64,000 bases of DNA from an uncultured bacterium (GTDB lineage: Bacteria; Cyanobacteriota; Vampirovibrionia; Gastranaerophilales; Gastranaerophilaceae): NCBI GenBank assembly GCA_949292185.1, contig CASEYP010000019.1, forward strand, positions 1 to 64,000, in the 5' to 3' direction. Each line of letters opens with the position of its first letter. Position 1 is the first letter of the stretch. This document shows, piece after piece, positions 27,157-35,866 of this stretch. A program made the position numbers and the translations under genes. A model generated the notes under the pieces. The model did not search any database and was not told the origin of the DNA. It worked only from the letters and a program-made list of their open reading frames with translations.

Positions 27157-28206
27157 TTACTCCACACTTGAAATTTCAGCATTTTTTTCTAAATGTAATG
27201 TATCAATTAAAGCATTCAATCTTGCAAAAACTTCTTTAAATTGAGGAATAGACAAGCTTTGTTTTCCGTCACTTAAAGCTTTTGTAGGATTATGGTGAAC
27301 TTCAACCATTACACCATCAGCTCCAACAACCAAACCTGCCTTTGCCATCGGTTCAATTAAATATCTTTGTCCTGTACCATGGCTTGGATCAACAATTATA
27401 GGTAAATGAGAATATTTCTTAATTACAGGAATAGCGGAAATATCTAATAAATTACGAGTGAATGCACTATCAAAACTTTTCAAACCACGTTCACATAAAA
27501 TAACTTTTTCATTTCCGTTATACATAATATGTTCAGCAGCAAGCAAAAATTCTCTTATTGTACTTGCAGGACCACGTTTCAAAACAACAGGTTTATTACA
27601 ATGACCTACAGATTTCAAAAGTTTAAAATTCTGCATGTTTCTTGCACCAATTTGAATAACATCCGCATAATCACAAACCATATCCAAATCCGCTGAATCC
27701 ATCAATTCTGTAACTACTAATAATCCTGTTTCTTCTTTTGCTCTAGCTAAATATTTTAAAGCCTTTTCGCCTAAACCATCAAAATCATAAGGTGAAGTTC
27801 TTGGTTTGAATGCTCCGCCTCTTAAAAATTGACAACCCATTTCCTTAGCTGCCAATGCAACTTGCAAAAGTCCATCATAATCATCTTCCACAGAACAAGG
27901 ACCAACCATAAATACAGGTCTGTTTGCCCCGCCTATTTTAACACCATTATCAAATTCGATAACAGTATCCTCTGATTGTCTATCTCTAGATGCTAATCTG
28001 AAAGGTTCTCTTATAAGTTTTACTTTTTTAACACCATCCATCGCATCAATTCGACCAGGAGATAATGTTGTTTTATCCCCAAGTGCATCAATCACGGTAT
28101 GGACATCACCTTCATGTTCAATTACCCTAAATCCGTGCTCTTTTAACAAATCTGTAACAGCCTTAATATTTGCAGCTGTTGCATCCCTTTCCATAATTAT
28201 AATCAT
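27157..28206 (-). CDS. 3-deoxy-7-phosphoheptulonate (DAHP) synthase
   Basis: The enzyme condenses phosphoenolpyruvate and erythrose-4-phosphate, the first step of the shikimate pathway. From the ATG at 28206 it is 349 residues. An N-terminal ferredoxin-like regulatory domain (to about residue 70) is followed by the barrel with VFMVGPCSVE, FLRGGAFKPRTSPY, LKRGPASTIREFLLAAE and VDPSHGTG, the TM0343-type (I-beta) layout. GAGG sits about 10 bases before the ATG at 28206, so the upstream 21 codons of open frame are excluded. Feedback control by an aromatic amino acid through the N-terminal domain is likely from the family. Confidence 0.94.
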   Translation of the reverse strand: MIIIMERDATAANIKAVTDLLKEHGFRVIEHEGDVHTVIDALGDKTTLSPGRIDAMDGVKKVKLIREPFRLASRDRQSEDTVIEFDNGVKIGGANRPVFMVGPCSVEDDYDGLLQVALAAKEMGCQFLRGGAFKPRTSPYDFDGLGEKALKYLARAKEETGLLVVTELMDSADLDMVCDYADVIQIGARNMQNFKLLKSVGHCNKPVVLKRGPASTIREFLLAAEHIMYNGNEKVILCERGLKSFDSAFTRNLLDISAIPVIKKYSHLPIIVDPSHGTGQRYLIEPMAKAGLVVGADGVMVEVHHNPTKALSDGKQSLSIPQFKEVFARLNALIDTLHLEKNAEISSVE

Positions 28207-28334
28207 AGTGTAATTTACCTCATTCCAGACTAGCAAATAAATTATATACAAAAATTTACAATTAATCAATTTTACATAGCTTAAATCCGTTTATAAAACT
28301 AAGGGGATATATAGAAAGTAAAAGGAGAATTTTT

Positions 28335-28886
28335 ATGATTGGGAAATTAATTGGACAAGTTATACGTAAAACTGCACCAAAAATAACAAAATTAAACGTA
28401 TATGCACGCACAATTGCATCAAAAGGTAACGGCCAAAGACGTGCAATCATAAAGGGATTTGGTGGTGCAAATTTAGAAGAAACAAGCCATTTTAACAGAC
28501 TCACTAATTTGAATTTTTGGAACTTAAGACCTGTTGTTACAGGATTTGCCAGTGACGGGAAATTTTATGCCAAGAGAATAAGTCTTCCTCAAAATAGAGC
28601 TAGAATGAGATTTTTCCAAAATAACAATAATCTCAAAATGTCAAGACACGTTGTCCATGATATTCCATCAACAAGAATACAAGTAAAAGGATTTTGCACT
28701 CACGATAAGAATATTACAGGTTCATTACCAACACAACCTGTAAAATTACCAACAAAAGATGAAATTTTTGCTCAAGAAAGAGTTGTTGTTCAAGGCTTTG
28801 GTGGAAATTCAGCAAAACCGATTTATAAACAGATGGACAATACAAATTCTAAACCTAGAACTGTTGTTAAAGGATTCGGGGGTTAA
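28335..28886 (+). CDS. Hypothetical basic protein with repeated KGFGG motifs
   Basis: The 183-residue protein is basic and unlike any family I recognise. Five copies of a nine-residue motif R-x-[VI]-[VI]-x-G-F-x-x recur: RAIIKGFGG (36-44), RPVVTGFAS (65-73), RIQVKGFCT (114-122), RVVVQGFGG (149-157) and RTVVKGFGG (175-183), the last being the exact C-terminus. The N-terminus ([16 protein letters not shown]) resembles that of the 52-residue product at 41457. AAAGGAG precedes the ATG. The 3' end overlaps the convergent eno gene by 20 bases. Possible roles (structural repeat, processed precursor) are guesses. Confidence 0.6.
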   Translation: MIGKLIGQVIRKTAPKITKLNVYARTIASKGNGQRRAIIKGFGGANLEETSHFNRLTNLNFWNLRPVVTGFASDGKFYAKRISLPQNRARMRFFQNNNNLKMSRHVVHDIPSTRIQVKGFCTHDKNITGSLPTQPVKLPTKDEIFAQERVVVQGFGGNSAKPIYKQMDNTNSKPRTVVKGFGG

Positions 28887-30144
28887 AGGCATTTATCCCA
28901 AAATACTTTGCACTAGCTCCAAGTTCTTGTTCAATTTTTAATAAACGGTTATATTTTACTACACGCTCACCGCGAGAAAGTGAACCTGTCTTGATTTGAC
29001 CGGAGTTTACTCCAACAGACAAATCTGCAATAAATGTATCTTCTGTTTCACCTGATCTATGAGAAATTATAGTAGTATAACCGTAATTTTTTGCATAATT
29101 TATAGCATTTAAAGTTTCTGTCAATGTTCCTATTTGATTTAATTTAATCAATACTGCATTTGCTACAGATTCTTCAATGCCTTGTCTAATTCTCTCTAAA
29201 TTTGTAACAAATAAATCATCTCCGACAAGTTGACATTTTTTCCCTAATTTTTGCGATAAAATTCTCCAACCCTCCCAATCATCTTGAGCCATTCCATCTT
29301 CTATTGAAATTACAGGATATTGGGATACTATATTTTCTAAAACCTCTGAAAATTCTAAACTCGTATAATAATTACCTTTTACAAAATATTTTCCACCACT
29401 GTAAAATTCACTTGACGCTACATCAAGACAAATTTTTACTTGTTCAGTTGTATAATCAGCCTTCTGTATAGCATCAATAATAAGTTCGATAGCATCAAAA
29501 TTAGTACCTAAATCAGGTGCAAATCCGCCTTCATCTCCAACAGAGGTAGATAAACCTTTTTTATTTAACAATTTTTTTAACGTATAAAAAATTTCCATAC
29601 CCATTTCCATAGCCTCTGAAAAACTTTCAGCTCCAACAGGTGCTATCATAAATTCTTGAAAATCTAAATTATTATTTGCATGCTCTCCTCCATTTATAAT
29701 ATTCATCATAGGAACAGGCAACACACCCCCAAAAATTCCACCCAAATACTTGTATAATGGTATTTTATAATAATTTGAACAAGCCCTTGCACATGCCATA
29801 GATACCCCTAAAATAGCATTTGCACCTAAATTCCCCTTATTTTTTGTACCGTCAAGTTCTAATAACCTTTGATCTATTTCATATTGAGAAGCAGCATCCA
29901 TATTCAATAATTCATTAGCTATAACAGTATTAACATTATCAACTGCAACTCTAACACCCTTTCCATCAAAGGCAGGTTCATTATCCCTCAATTCTACAGC
30001 CTCAAATTTACCTGTTGAAGCTCCCGATGGAACAGATGCAACTCCTACATCACCTGATTTTAACTCAACTTCAACTTCTAATGTCGGATTACCTCTGGAA
30101 TCCAATATCTGACGTGCCTCAATAGAACTGATTGTAGATAACAT
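28867..30144 (-). CDS. eno: Enolase
   Basis: Enolase interconverts 2-phosphoglycerate and phosphoenolpyruvate. The 425 residues are full length, with [65 protein letters not shown] and the signature [14 protein letters not shown], followed by [14 protein letters not shown]. The C-terminus ([11 protein letters not shown]) is encoded in DNA shared with the end of the KGFGG-motif gene on the other strand. GAGGTAAATT precedes the ATG. Confidence 0.97.
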   Translation of the reverse strand: MLSTISSIEARQILDSRGNPTLEVEVELKSGDVGVASVPSGASTGKFEAVELRDNEPAFDGKGVRVAVDNVNTVIANELLNMDAASQYEIDQRLLELDGTKNKGNLGANAILGVSMACARACSNYYKIPLYKYLGGIFGGVLPVPMMNIINGGEHANNNLDFQEFMIAPVGAESFSEAMEMGMEIFYTLKKLLNKKGLSTSVGDEGGFAPDLGTNFDAIELIIDAIQKADYTTEQVKICLDVASSEFYSGGKYFVKGNYYTSLEFSEVLENIVSQYPVISIEDGMAQDDWEGWRILSQKLGKKCQLVGDDLFVTNLERIRQGIEESVANAVLIKLNQIGTLTETLNAINYAKNYGYTTIISHRSGETEDTFIADLSVGVNSGQIKTGSLSRGERVVKYNRLLKIEQELGASAKYFGINAFNPRIL

Positions 30145-30224
30145 AATTTACCTCTTTATTTAAAACTCTTCTTTGGTAAATTAAATTAAATATCAATAAT
30201 ATTCTACTGCCTAATAAGATTAGA

Positions 30225-30881
30225 CTACTTTTCTAAACTATTAAAAATATCAATCGGTTTATCAACAATTAATTCTGCATTATGTTCAATTAAAAATTTT
30301 CTATCTTTAAATCCCCAACTTACACTAATACAAGGAAGTCCAGAATTTTTTGCCGTCATAATATCAACTTCAGAATCCCCAACATACACCGCCTGAGATT
30401 TATCAGCACCAAAATCTTTCAAAACCTTTAAAACAGTATCAGGTGCAGGTTTTTTGTGAATTCCCTCAGCTTCATTTTCACCTGCTGCAATATCTATCAA
30501 ATCACCAAAATATTTCTGGCATAACTCTTTCACTGCCGCATCAAATTTATTTGATACAACTGCCGTCTTATAACCGTTAGAGCGGAATTTTTTCAACATT
30601 TCTATTATTCCGTCATAAGGTTTTGTCTTGTTGTACATATTTTCTGAATAAGTTTTTTTAAAATATTCCAAACACCCCTCAAAATCAGGATTGCTCATTC
30701 CATTTGGAATTGCTCGTTCAATTAATTTAGCAACACCGTTACCTACAAAATTCCTAACTTCTTCTATTGTTCGTGTAGGGTAATTGTAATGCGCTAACGC
30801 AATATTTGTACTATCTGCCAAATCTTCTAATGTATTTAATAATGTTCCGTCTAAATCAAAAATTATTATATTCTTTTTCAT
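30225..30881 (-). CDS. HAD-family phosphatase, phosphoglycolate-phosphatase-like
   Basis: From the ATG at 30881 the protein has 218 residues. It has HAD motif I IIFDLDGTLLNT, a helical cap, motif II TAVVSNK, a Lys in KPAPDTVLKVL, and motif IV YVGDSEVDIMTAK. This is the Gph-like layout (phosphoglycolate or related small phosphoester hydrolysis). GAGG seven bases before 30881 sets the start; the ATG four codons upstream overlaps that ribosome-binding site. It lies just downstream of eno on the same strand-side and may be independently transcribed. The exact substrate is not determined. Confidence 0.85.
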   Translation of the reverse strand: MKKNIIIFDLDGTLLNTLEDLADSTNIALAHYNYPTRTIEEVRNFVGNGVAKLIERAIPNGMSNPDFEGCLEYFKKTYSENMYNKTKPYDGIIEMLKKFRSNGYKTAVVSNKFDAAVKELCQKYFGDLIDIAAGENEAEGIHKKPAPDTVLKVLKDFGADKSQAVYVGDSEVDIMTAKNSGLPCISVSWGFKDRKFLIEHNAELIVDKPIDIFNSLEK

Positions 30882-30945
30882 ATCAAACCTCATATTTATT
30901 ATACAATAATTATGACTTATAAATTTAAATTTCTGAGAAAATAAT

Positions 30946-31353
30946 ATGGCAAATCAATCGAAATATACAAAACTAATCCTAATAAGTATATTTGTGATTT
31001 TAGTAATAATCATTGGATTATTGACAAATTACAAACAAGAAACTTTATTATGCTCAAAATCTGACAATATATGTACTATTGAAAAAATAAATCTGCTCAA
31101 TATGAAATCTTCTAAAAAATTATTAAACTACTCAGAAATTGATAACACAGGATTTATTAGACAAAAAATTAAAGGAAATCGCTACGCAAGCGGTTATACC
31201 GAATACTTACTAATTTTTAACCTTAAAAACGGCGATAGAAAAATCATATTTTCAGAATCTTTCTACGACAAAAATGAATTATCTTCTTACATAAAAAATT
31301 TAAATAATCAAATAAACAGTAATAATGATAAAATTATTCTTAAACGTGATTAA
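30946..31353 (+). CDS. Hypothetical single-pass membrane protein
   Basis: The 135-residue protein has an N-terminal membrane anchor (LILISIFVILVIIIGLL, about 10-26) and a small soluble domain with two Cys (LLCSKSDNICTIEKI) that could form a disulfide outside the cytoplasm. The rest has alternating hydrophobic strands (YLLIFNLKNGDRKIIF). No family is recognised. No strong ribosome-binding site is visible. A weak terminator follows at 31359. Confidence 0.6.
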   Translation: MANQSKYTKLILISIFVILVIIIGLLTNYKQETLLCSKSDNICTIEKINLLNMKSSKKLLNYSEIDNTGFIRQKIKGNRYASGYTEYLLIFNLKNGDRKIIFSESFYDKNELSSYIKNLNNQINSNNDKIILKRD

Positions 31354-31358
31354 AATTT

Positions 31359-31380
31359 CAATCTTTTGATTGGTTTTTTA
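31359..31380 (+). terminator. Weak terminator
   Basis: CAATC (31359-31363), a TTTT loop, GATTG (31368-31372) and then GTTTTTT form a short stem with a T-tract after the membrane-protein gene. The remainder of the gap to 31729 is extremely A+T-rich. It has another 10-bp inverted repeat (31473-31482 with 31486-31495) and no supported gene. Confidence 0.45.
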
Positions 31381-31697
31381 CAAAAATTTCAGAATTAAAA
31401 ATTTTCTTATAATTTTAATTGTGAAAAATATCTCAAATATACTCATAGCAATTATTTCATTTTTTAATTATAAAAAAATTATGTCATAATTTTTTCATTT
31501 TCACTAAAAATTTTGTACAATTTTTGAAAAAAACGTAAAATTTTCAAAAAAATACTCTATTTTTATGAATTATTTTTTTAATTTTACATATATAATTTAG
31601 AAAAGTTTAGAAATATTAAGAGCCAAAAACCTTACTATATCTTGATTTTTCTAGAATTTTAAAACTAAATATTCCATTAATTATAAAAAAGTAGTAT

Positions 31698-31722
31698 TAT
31701 AATTTTGTGATTTAAAGGAGGT
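31698..31722 (+). promoter_or_regulatory. -10 box and strong ribosome-binding site of the winged-helix gene
   Basis: TATAAT at 31698-31703 is a perfect -10 hexamer. AAAGGAGGT at 31714-31722 is a near-ideal Shine-Dalgarno, 7 bases before the ATG at 31730. No convincing -35 is seen. The 5' leader would be about 20 bases. Confidence 0.55.
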
Positions 31723-31729
31723 TACGAAC

Positions 31730-31960
31730 ATGTTTACATCAAGCAAAAAAGAACAAAAAGAAATGCAAGCTCAAATTATTGAATCTGCAGGTAAAATCTA
31801 CAATTACCTATCAGACAAGGGTGAAGTTACTATCAACAAATTAAGAAAAGATATGGATTTAGATGATAATTTCACTTACATGGGTTTAGGTTGGTTATCA
31901 AGAGAAGATAAAATCTCTTATACTCAAAAACCAAAATCAGTTACAGTTAGATTAAGCTAA
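31730..31960 (+). CDS. DUF2582 winged-helix protein
   Basis: The 76-residue protein matches the DUF2582 winged helix-turn-helix family: IIESAGKIYNYLSDKGEVT, INKLRKDMDLDDNFTYMGLG, WLSREDKI. Family members are small, highly expressed, possible nucleic-acid-binding proteins, common in anaerobes. The strong ribosome-binding site and strong terminator here also suggest high expression. It is a single-gene unit. Confidence 0.85.
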   Translation: MFTSSKKEQKEMQAQIIESAGKIYNYLSDKGEVTINKLRKDMDLDDNFTYMGLGWLSREDKISYTQKPKSVTVRLS

Positions 31961-31984
31961 TTCTAATTGATATGCATGATTTGA

Positions 31985-32016
31985 AAGGCGGGACGAGTTT
32001 AAACTCGTCCCGCCTT
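31985..32016 (+). terminator. Strong terminator after the DUF2582 gene
   Basis: A 32-base perfect palindrome (AAGGCGGGACGAGTTT and its complement) is followed by CTTTTACATTTT. It is markedly G+C-richer than its surroundings, as expected for an intrinsic terminator. Confidence 0.88.
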
Positions 32017-32089
32017 CTTTTACATTTTGTTATATCTTTATTTATTTTTTACTTAATGCTATAATACTCCTAAAATAAGGAGTTTTAAG

Positions 32090-32509
32090 GTGAACAAAAA
32101 TATTTTTAGTCCAAAAGGTTCAATTGATCAAACATTTTTTATTATATATTATATCGTTTTAACAGTTTTATATATTGCCTGTGGTTTATTTTTAATAATT
32201 TACGTATACAAAAATAATTTGCCATCATTATATTATATGTGGCCGCTTTTACTTATTAAAATTTTTATTGCTTTTAATTACAAAAAAAGAATTTTAGATA
32301 TTTGTAAAAATCTTCCTGTGGCAGTTATTTTAGGATTTATTTTAACTTTTGATATCGAAGGTTTAGCAGCTTGCCAATTAATTAAAGATATTCAAGTTTC
32401 AATGCTTACATTCTTTGTACTTGGAATATTCTTTCTTTTTATTCAACCGGCTATTATTGCACTTATACCGGGCGAACTTGATAAACAAAATAATAATACT
32501 GAAAACTAA
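32090..32509 (+). CDS. Four-helix hypothetical membrane protein
   Basis: The 139-residue protein starts at a GTG with AAGGAG eight bases upstream. It has about four hydrophobic helices (FFIIYYIVLTVLYIACGLFL, YYMWPLLLIKIFIAF, LPVAVILGFILTF, SMLTFFVLGIFFLFIQPAII) and short loops. No family is certain; it loosely recalls small integral membrane families such as DUF805. The stop overlaps the start of the acetyltransferase gene (TAATG), so the two are translationally coupled. Confidence 0.6.
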   Translation: MNKNIFSPKGSIDQTFFIIYYIVLTVLYIACGLFLIIYVYKNNLPSLYYMWPLLLIKIFIAFNYKKRILDICKNLPVAVILGFILTFDIEGLAACQLIKDIQVSMLTFFVLGIFFLFIQPAIIALIPGELDKQNNNTEN

Positions 32510-33081
32510 TGCAATTAATTGAAAATAAAAATATTGATTTAATTTCATTTTATTCTACCTTACAAGAATATTTTCCAAAATCTGAACTTAAGGACATAAA
32601 AGTTATACCAAAGATTTTGGACCTTTCAGAATACAGAGTTTTTGATATTTATAATGAAAACAATATTAAATGTGGGTTTATAACTATTTTTGAATTTCTT
32701 GATAATACCTTTTTAATAGATTATTTTGTTATATTTAAAGAATTTCATTCGCAAGGTTATGGATCTAAAGTTTTAAATTACATAAAAACTCAGCCAAATT
32801 GGAAAGGTTGTTATCTTGAAGTCGAAAAAGAAAACCCGCTAGATAAAAATACTACCAGAAGAATTAAATTCTATGAAAAATTAGGAGCAAAACTCCTTGA
32901 TATAAATTACTTATATCCAAACAATTTTGCTCCATTACCAATGAATTTATATTTTTTACCTATCGATAAAGATTTTCTGCCAACAAAGCGGCAAACTTTA
33001 AATAATATAAAAATATTATTTGAAAAAGTTCACTTTGACATAAAAAATATTAATCTTATCTATAAGCAAATAACTGATTAA
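32509..33081 (+). CDS. GNAT-family acetyltransferase
   Basis: The 190-residue protein has a GNAT core: a strand ending FLIDYFVIFKEF, then the acetyl-CoA-binding loop FHSQGYGSKVLNYIK (matching Q/RxxGxG/A), then IKFYEKLGAKLL, the typical late GNAT motif. The substrate is unknown. It is translationally coupled to the membrane protein upstream and its end overlaps the end of the convergent PQ-loop gene by 4 bases. Confidence 0.8.
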   Translation: MQLIENKNIDLISFYSTLQEYFPKSELKDIKVIPKILDLSEYRVFDIYNENNIKCGFITIFEFLDNTFLIDYFVIFKEFHSQGYGSKVLNYIKTQPNWKGCYLEVEKENPLDKNTTRRIKFYEKLGAKLLDINYLYPNNFAPLPMNLYFLPIDKDFLPTKRQTLNNIKILFEKVHFDIKNINLIYKQITD

Positions 33082-33356
33082 TCAGCAACTTCTGTTACAG
33101 GAACTTTATTATGACGATATTTCCAATAAAGTGCCATATCTACTAACAAAAATGCTGTATTTAATATGTATAGCCAGAATACCCAATCCATACTATTTAA
33201 AATTTTATGAGTAATTCCACAAATATAACCTAACAATATTAACAATGAGAAATGAATACTTTTTCCACCAACACATTTACTTTGATAAGTTTTATATGCT
33301 GCAATAGGCCAGCTTATGCCAAAACAAACCATCATGCCAGCTTCAAATACGCTCAT
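33078..33356 (-). CDS. PQ-loop / SemiSWEET-like membrane protein
   Basis: The 92-residue protein has three hydrophobic helices, the size of a SemiSWEET half-transporter. The first helix contains ISWPIAAYKTYQSK, in the place of the PQ motif of the family. SIHFSLLILLGYICGI and WLYILNTAFLLVDMALYW follow. Such proteins dimerise to move small sugars or other solutes. The start overlaps the end of the upstream gene by 4 bases, so it is the last gene of a three-gene leftward operon. Confidence 0.75.
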   Translation of the reverse strand: MSVFEAGMMVCFGISWPIAAYKTYQSKCVGGKSIHFSLLILLGYICGITHKILNSMDWVFWLYILNTAFLLVDMALYWKYRHNKVPVTEVAD

Positions 33357-34030
33357 GCTACTTCCTCCAGTTTTTTATTACTAACATTTGCCTTATTATC
33401 TATATTAGGCTTTTCGTTAACTTTTTCCACTGATTTATTATTTTGTTTCAAACCCAACATGTTCATAATAGGGTGCAAAATATAATTGCTAAGCTCTGAT
33501 GCAATCCATGCCAAACCAATTACTGTTCCAACTAAGTTACTTAATTCGATTACACCTTTTGGGAACGGGAATTTAGGCGGATTTTCATCTTTTAATAAAT
33601 GTTGTTTAAGAGTCATTGGATCTTCATCATTTGCTTTCAATGTATCTGAAATCTTTGACATTAATTTATGATTTTGACGTTCATGAACATCCATTTTAGC
33701 AAGTCTTGTGTAATGCAAAAATTCATTCGCATCTTTAAATGCAGGGAAATCTTTATCTCCCTTCATAAGTTTTTGCGCTAATTTAAAACCATATTTTTGG
33801 AAGATAAAAGGAATCATTGTAAGATAAATTGCAACACATAAAGTTTGATACAAACCTTCTTTAGTTGCTGCATATTTTCTAGTATCTTTATCAACTTTTT
33901 TATCCATCATAATAGCAGCAGGACGACCTGTAGCTTTGAAAAATGATTCTGTTGTTACTGTATATTTTGTATTATTTGCAAAATTTACAAATTGCGGATT
34001 TAGGAGAATGTTTGCAACTTTATCTAACAT
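33353..34030 (-). CDS. Hypothetical membrane protein with MMDKK motif, paralog A
   Basis: The 225-residue protein shares a motif with the next gene upstream: RPAAIMMDKKVDKDTRKYAA, then KEGLYQTLC. Two hydrophobic segments are visible (LCVAIYLTMIPFIF and LVGTVIGLAWIASELSNYIL), and a charged C-terminal tail follows. There is no known family. It sits in a tight operon with its paralog (sharing one base of start/stop) and the PQ-loop gene. Function is unknown. Confidence 0.65.
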   Translation of the reverse strand: MLDKVANILLNPQFVNFANNTKYTVTTESFFKATGRPAAIMMDKKVDKDTRKYAATKEGLYQTLCVAIYLTMIPFIFQKYGFKLAQKLMKGDKDFPAFKDANEFLHYTRLAKMDVHERQNHKLMSKISDTLKANDEDPMTLKQHLLKDENPPKFPFPKGVIELSNLVGTVIGLAWIASELSNYILHPIMNMLGLKQNNKSVEKVNEKPNIDNKANVSNKKLEEVA

Positions 34031-34575
34031 TACACACCTCCTATTTTCATGCCTGAATTATAAAAATTATTAAAATGATAAACATTCATATTCTTATAAT
34101 TTCCAAAATTAACGGATTTAACAGGTTGTGGGTTATTAACCTTTGCCAACTCAGGCTGCGCAGGTTTTTGATTATTCTTTTTACCGGTAAATAAGTTCAA
34201 CAAAGGTTTTGTTGCAGCATTACAAATGGCAGGAATAACAAATAATGCAGTTAAACTAACTGTAATTAAGGATAAAGTTGATTTCATTTTTGGTAATTCT
34301 TTTAAATGATTTGTTTTTTGAGCCAACTTCGTAGCTAATTTCTCAACTACAGCGTCGGTTCCCAAATAAGAAACAAAAGCAACTGCACCTGTTAAACCTT
34401 CTCTAAAGGCTGTGTATACTCTGGAATCTCTATCTTGTTTTTTATCCATCATTGTAAATGTAGGACGCAAAATTCCTTTTGATACTGCAATAGTTAAAGC
34501 TCCATACAGGGCTTTATTATTATTGCCGAGGTACATACATAATTTCTTAAAATTTTTTTGAAACGGGGTAGTCAT
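34030..34575 (-). CDS. Hypothetical membrane protein with MMDKK motif, paralog B
   Basis: The 181-residue protein contains RPTFTMMDKKQDRDSRVYTA followed by REGLTGAVAFVSYLG, matching paralog A in the pattern RPxxxMMDKKxDxDxRxYxA..EG. A second hydrophobic segment is LITVSLTALFVIPAI, then TGKKNNQKPAQPEL and a tail SVNFGNYKNMNVYHF. It is the first gene of the leftward operon and has no clear strong ribosome-binding site. The duplication of a conserved motif suggests a shared structural role. Function is unknown. Confidence 0.65.
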   Translation of the reverse strand: MTTPFQKNFKKLCMYLGNNNKALYGALTIAVSKGILRPTFTMMDKKQDRDSRVYTAFREGLTGAVAFVSYLGTDAVVEKLATKLAQKTNHLKELPKMKSTLSLITVSLTALFVIPAICNAATKPLLNLFTGKKNNQKPAQPELAKVNNPQPVKSVNFGNYKNMNVYHFNNFYNSGMKIGGV

Positions 34576-34652
34576 CTTCTACTATTCTCCAACTTTATTT
34601 TAAACAGTAAATTTTGTTTGTAAAATATTTTTTTTAACCATTAAAATAATTA

Positions 34653-34681
34653 TTGACATTTCTACAAAAACGCACTAAAGT
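34653..34681 (+). promoter_or_regulatory. Probable rubrerythrin promoter
   Basis: TTGACA (34653-34658), a 17-base spacer and TAAAGT (34676-34681) form a good sigma-70-type promoter. It lies about 50 bases before the rubrerythrin ATG. Confidence 0.6.
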
Positions 34682-34733
34682 TTATTAATACATTAAAATA
34701 TGGGGTTATGAAAAAGAAGAAAGGATTTATTTT

Positions 34734-35273
34734 ATGGAGTTAAAAGGTTCAAAAACAGAAAAGAACCTGCAAACAGCATTTGCAGGGGAATCTCAGGCAA
34801 GAAACAAATACACTTATTATGCATCTAAAGCTAAAAAAGAAGGATTTGTTCAAATAAGTAAAATTTTCGAAGAAACTGCAAACAATGAAAAAGAGCATGC
34901 AAAAATTTGGTTCAAATATCTGCATGGCGGAGAAATTCCTGAAACTCTCCATAACTTGAAAGATGCAGCAGACGGTGAAAACTATGAATGGACAGATATG
35001 TATGCTACTTTTGCAAAAGAAGCAAAAGAAGAAGGATTTGACGAGTTAGCAATACTTTTTGAAATGGTCGGAAAAATTGAAAAACACCATGAAGAAAGAT
35101 ACAGAAAACTTCTTGCAAATATTGAAAAAGGTGAAGTATTTAAAAAAGTCGGCGAAAATATGTGGGAATGTTCAAACTGCGGTCACGTCCATATAGGAAA
35201 ATCTGCCCCTCAATTATGTCCGGTTTGTAAGCACCCTCAGGCTTATTTTTTCTTAAAGGCTCAAAATTATTAA
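34734..35273 (+). CDS. rbr: Rubrerythrin
   Basis: Rubrerythrin reduces hydrogen peroxide in anaerobes. The 179 residues show the diiron ferritin-like domain ([34 protein letters not shown]-like [10 protein letters not shown]) and a C-terminal rubredoxin-type iron site with two CxxC pairs ([10 protein letters not shown] and [14 protein letters not shown]). AAAGGA precedes the ATG. It is a single-gene unit with its own promoter and terminator. Confidence 0.96.
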   Translation: MELKGSKTEKNLQTAFAGESQARNKYTYYASKAKKEGFVQISKIFEETANNEKEHAKIWFKYLHGGEIPETLHNLKDAADGENYEWTDMYATFAKEAKEEGFDELAILFEMVGKIEKHHEERYRKLLANIEKGEVFKKVGENMWECSNCGHVHIGKSAPQLCPVCKHPQAYFFLKAQNY

Positions 35274-35300
35274 AATCAGAGATTGATTTATGAAACTAAT

Positions 35301-35340
35301 AGAGGCAGGATAAACTATCCTGCCTCTATTTATTAATATT
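35301..35340 (+). terminator. Rubrerythrin terminator
   Basis: AGAGGCAGGATA (35301-35312), an AAC loop and TATCCTGCCTCT (35316-35327) form a 12-bp perfect stem followed by ATTTATT. Confidence 0.85.
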
Positions 35341-35355
35341 TATAATATTTTAAGT

Positions 35356-35787
35356 TTATGCTTCAATATCTAAACTTGTATGAGGGTCATAATCAGCATC
35401 TACAGCTTTTTCATATTTTGCAAGTTTTGTGTTTAAATTATTAATATTATCGGCATATTCTTCAGCTTTTTTTACAAACTTCAATCCTTTTGGATTAAAC
35501 AAACCTTGTGTAAATACTTTATTATCTAAAGCATTTTCACTATTATCCACAACTTCTGCAGCTAAAGCTTGTCTGTTATTACATTTTCTAATTATTATAT
35601 TTACTAAATTATCTTTTTGATCTTCTACTATCTTATCAAAATCTTCCCAAAATTTCTCTGCTTTCTTTGCTGATAATTTAGACACTTGTTTTTTTATAAT
35701 AGAATGAGCATCACTATCAAGTTTAACTGCCATTCCAAAATTTGGATTTGTTTGACCCCTGGATACAGAATTCACATTTAAATTCAT
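35356..35787 (-). CDS. Hypothetical protein with N-terminal PNFG motif
   Basis: The 143-residue protein has PNFGMAV at 15-21, again a short Phe-Gly motif close to the start, with no signal peptide. The rest looks helical and charged (SIIKKQVSKLSAKKAEKFWE, then EEYADNINNLNTKLAKYEKA). No enzymatic motif is present. It is convergent with rubrerythrin and its ATG follows AAAGG. Function is unknown. Confidence 0.65.
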   Translation of the reverse strand: MNLNVNSVSRGQTNPNFGMAVKLDSDAHSIIKKQVSKLSAKKAEKFWEDFDKIVEDQKDNLVNIIIRKCNNRQALAAEVVDNSENALDNKVFTQGLFNPKGLKFVKKAEEYADNINNLNTKLAKYEKAVDADYDPHTSLDIEA

Positions 35788-35866
35788 TAATTTACCTTTT
35801 CTTTCTTTATTGTGTACTATTATTTTTTCTTATTAAATTCGCTAAAAATATTTTTTGCTATTTAGA

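Noticed and set aside
31381-31697. Possible small RNA in the A+T-rich gap before the DUF2582 gene
   Set aside because: Only a short AT inverted repeat is visible; no promoter-terminator pair or known RNA family signature supports a gene.
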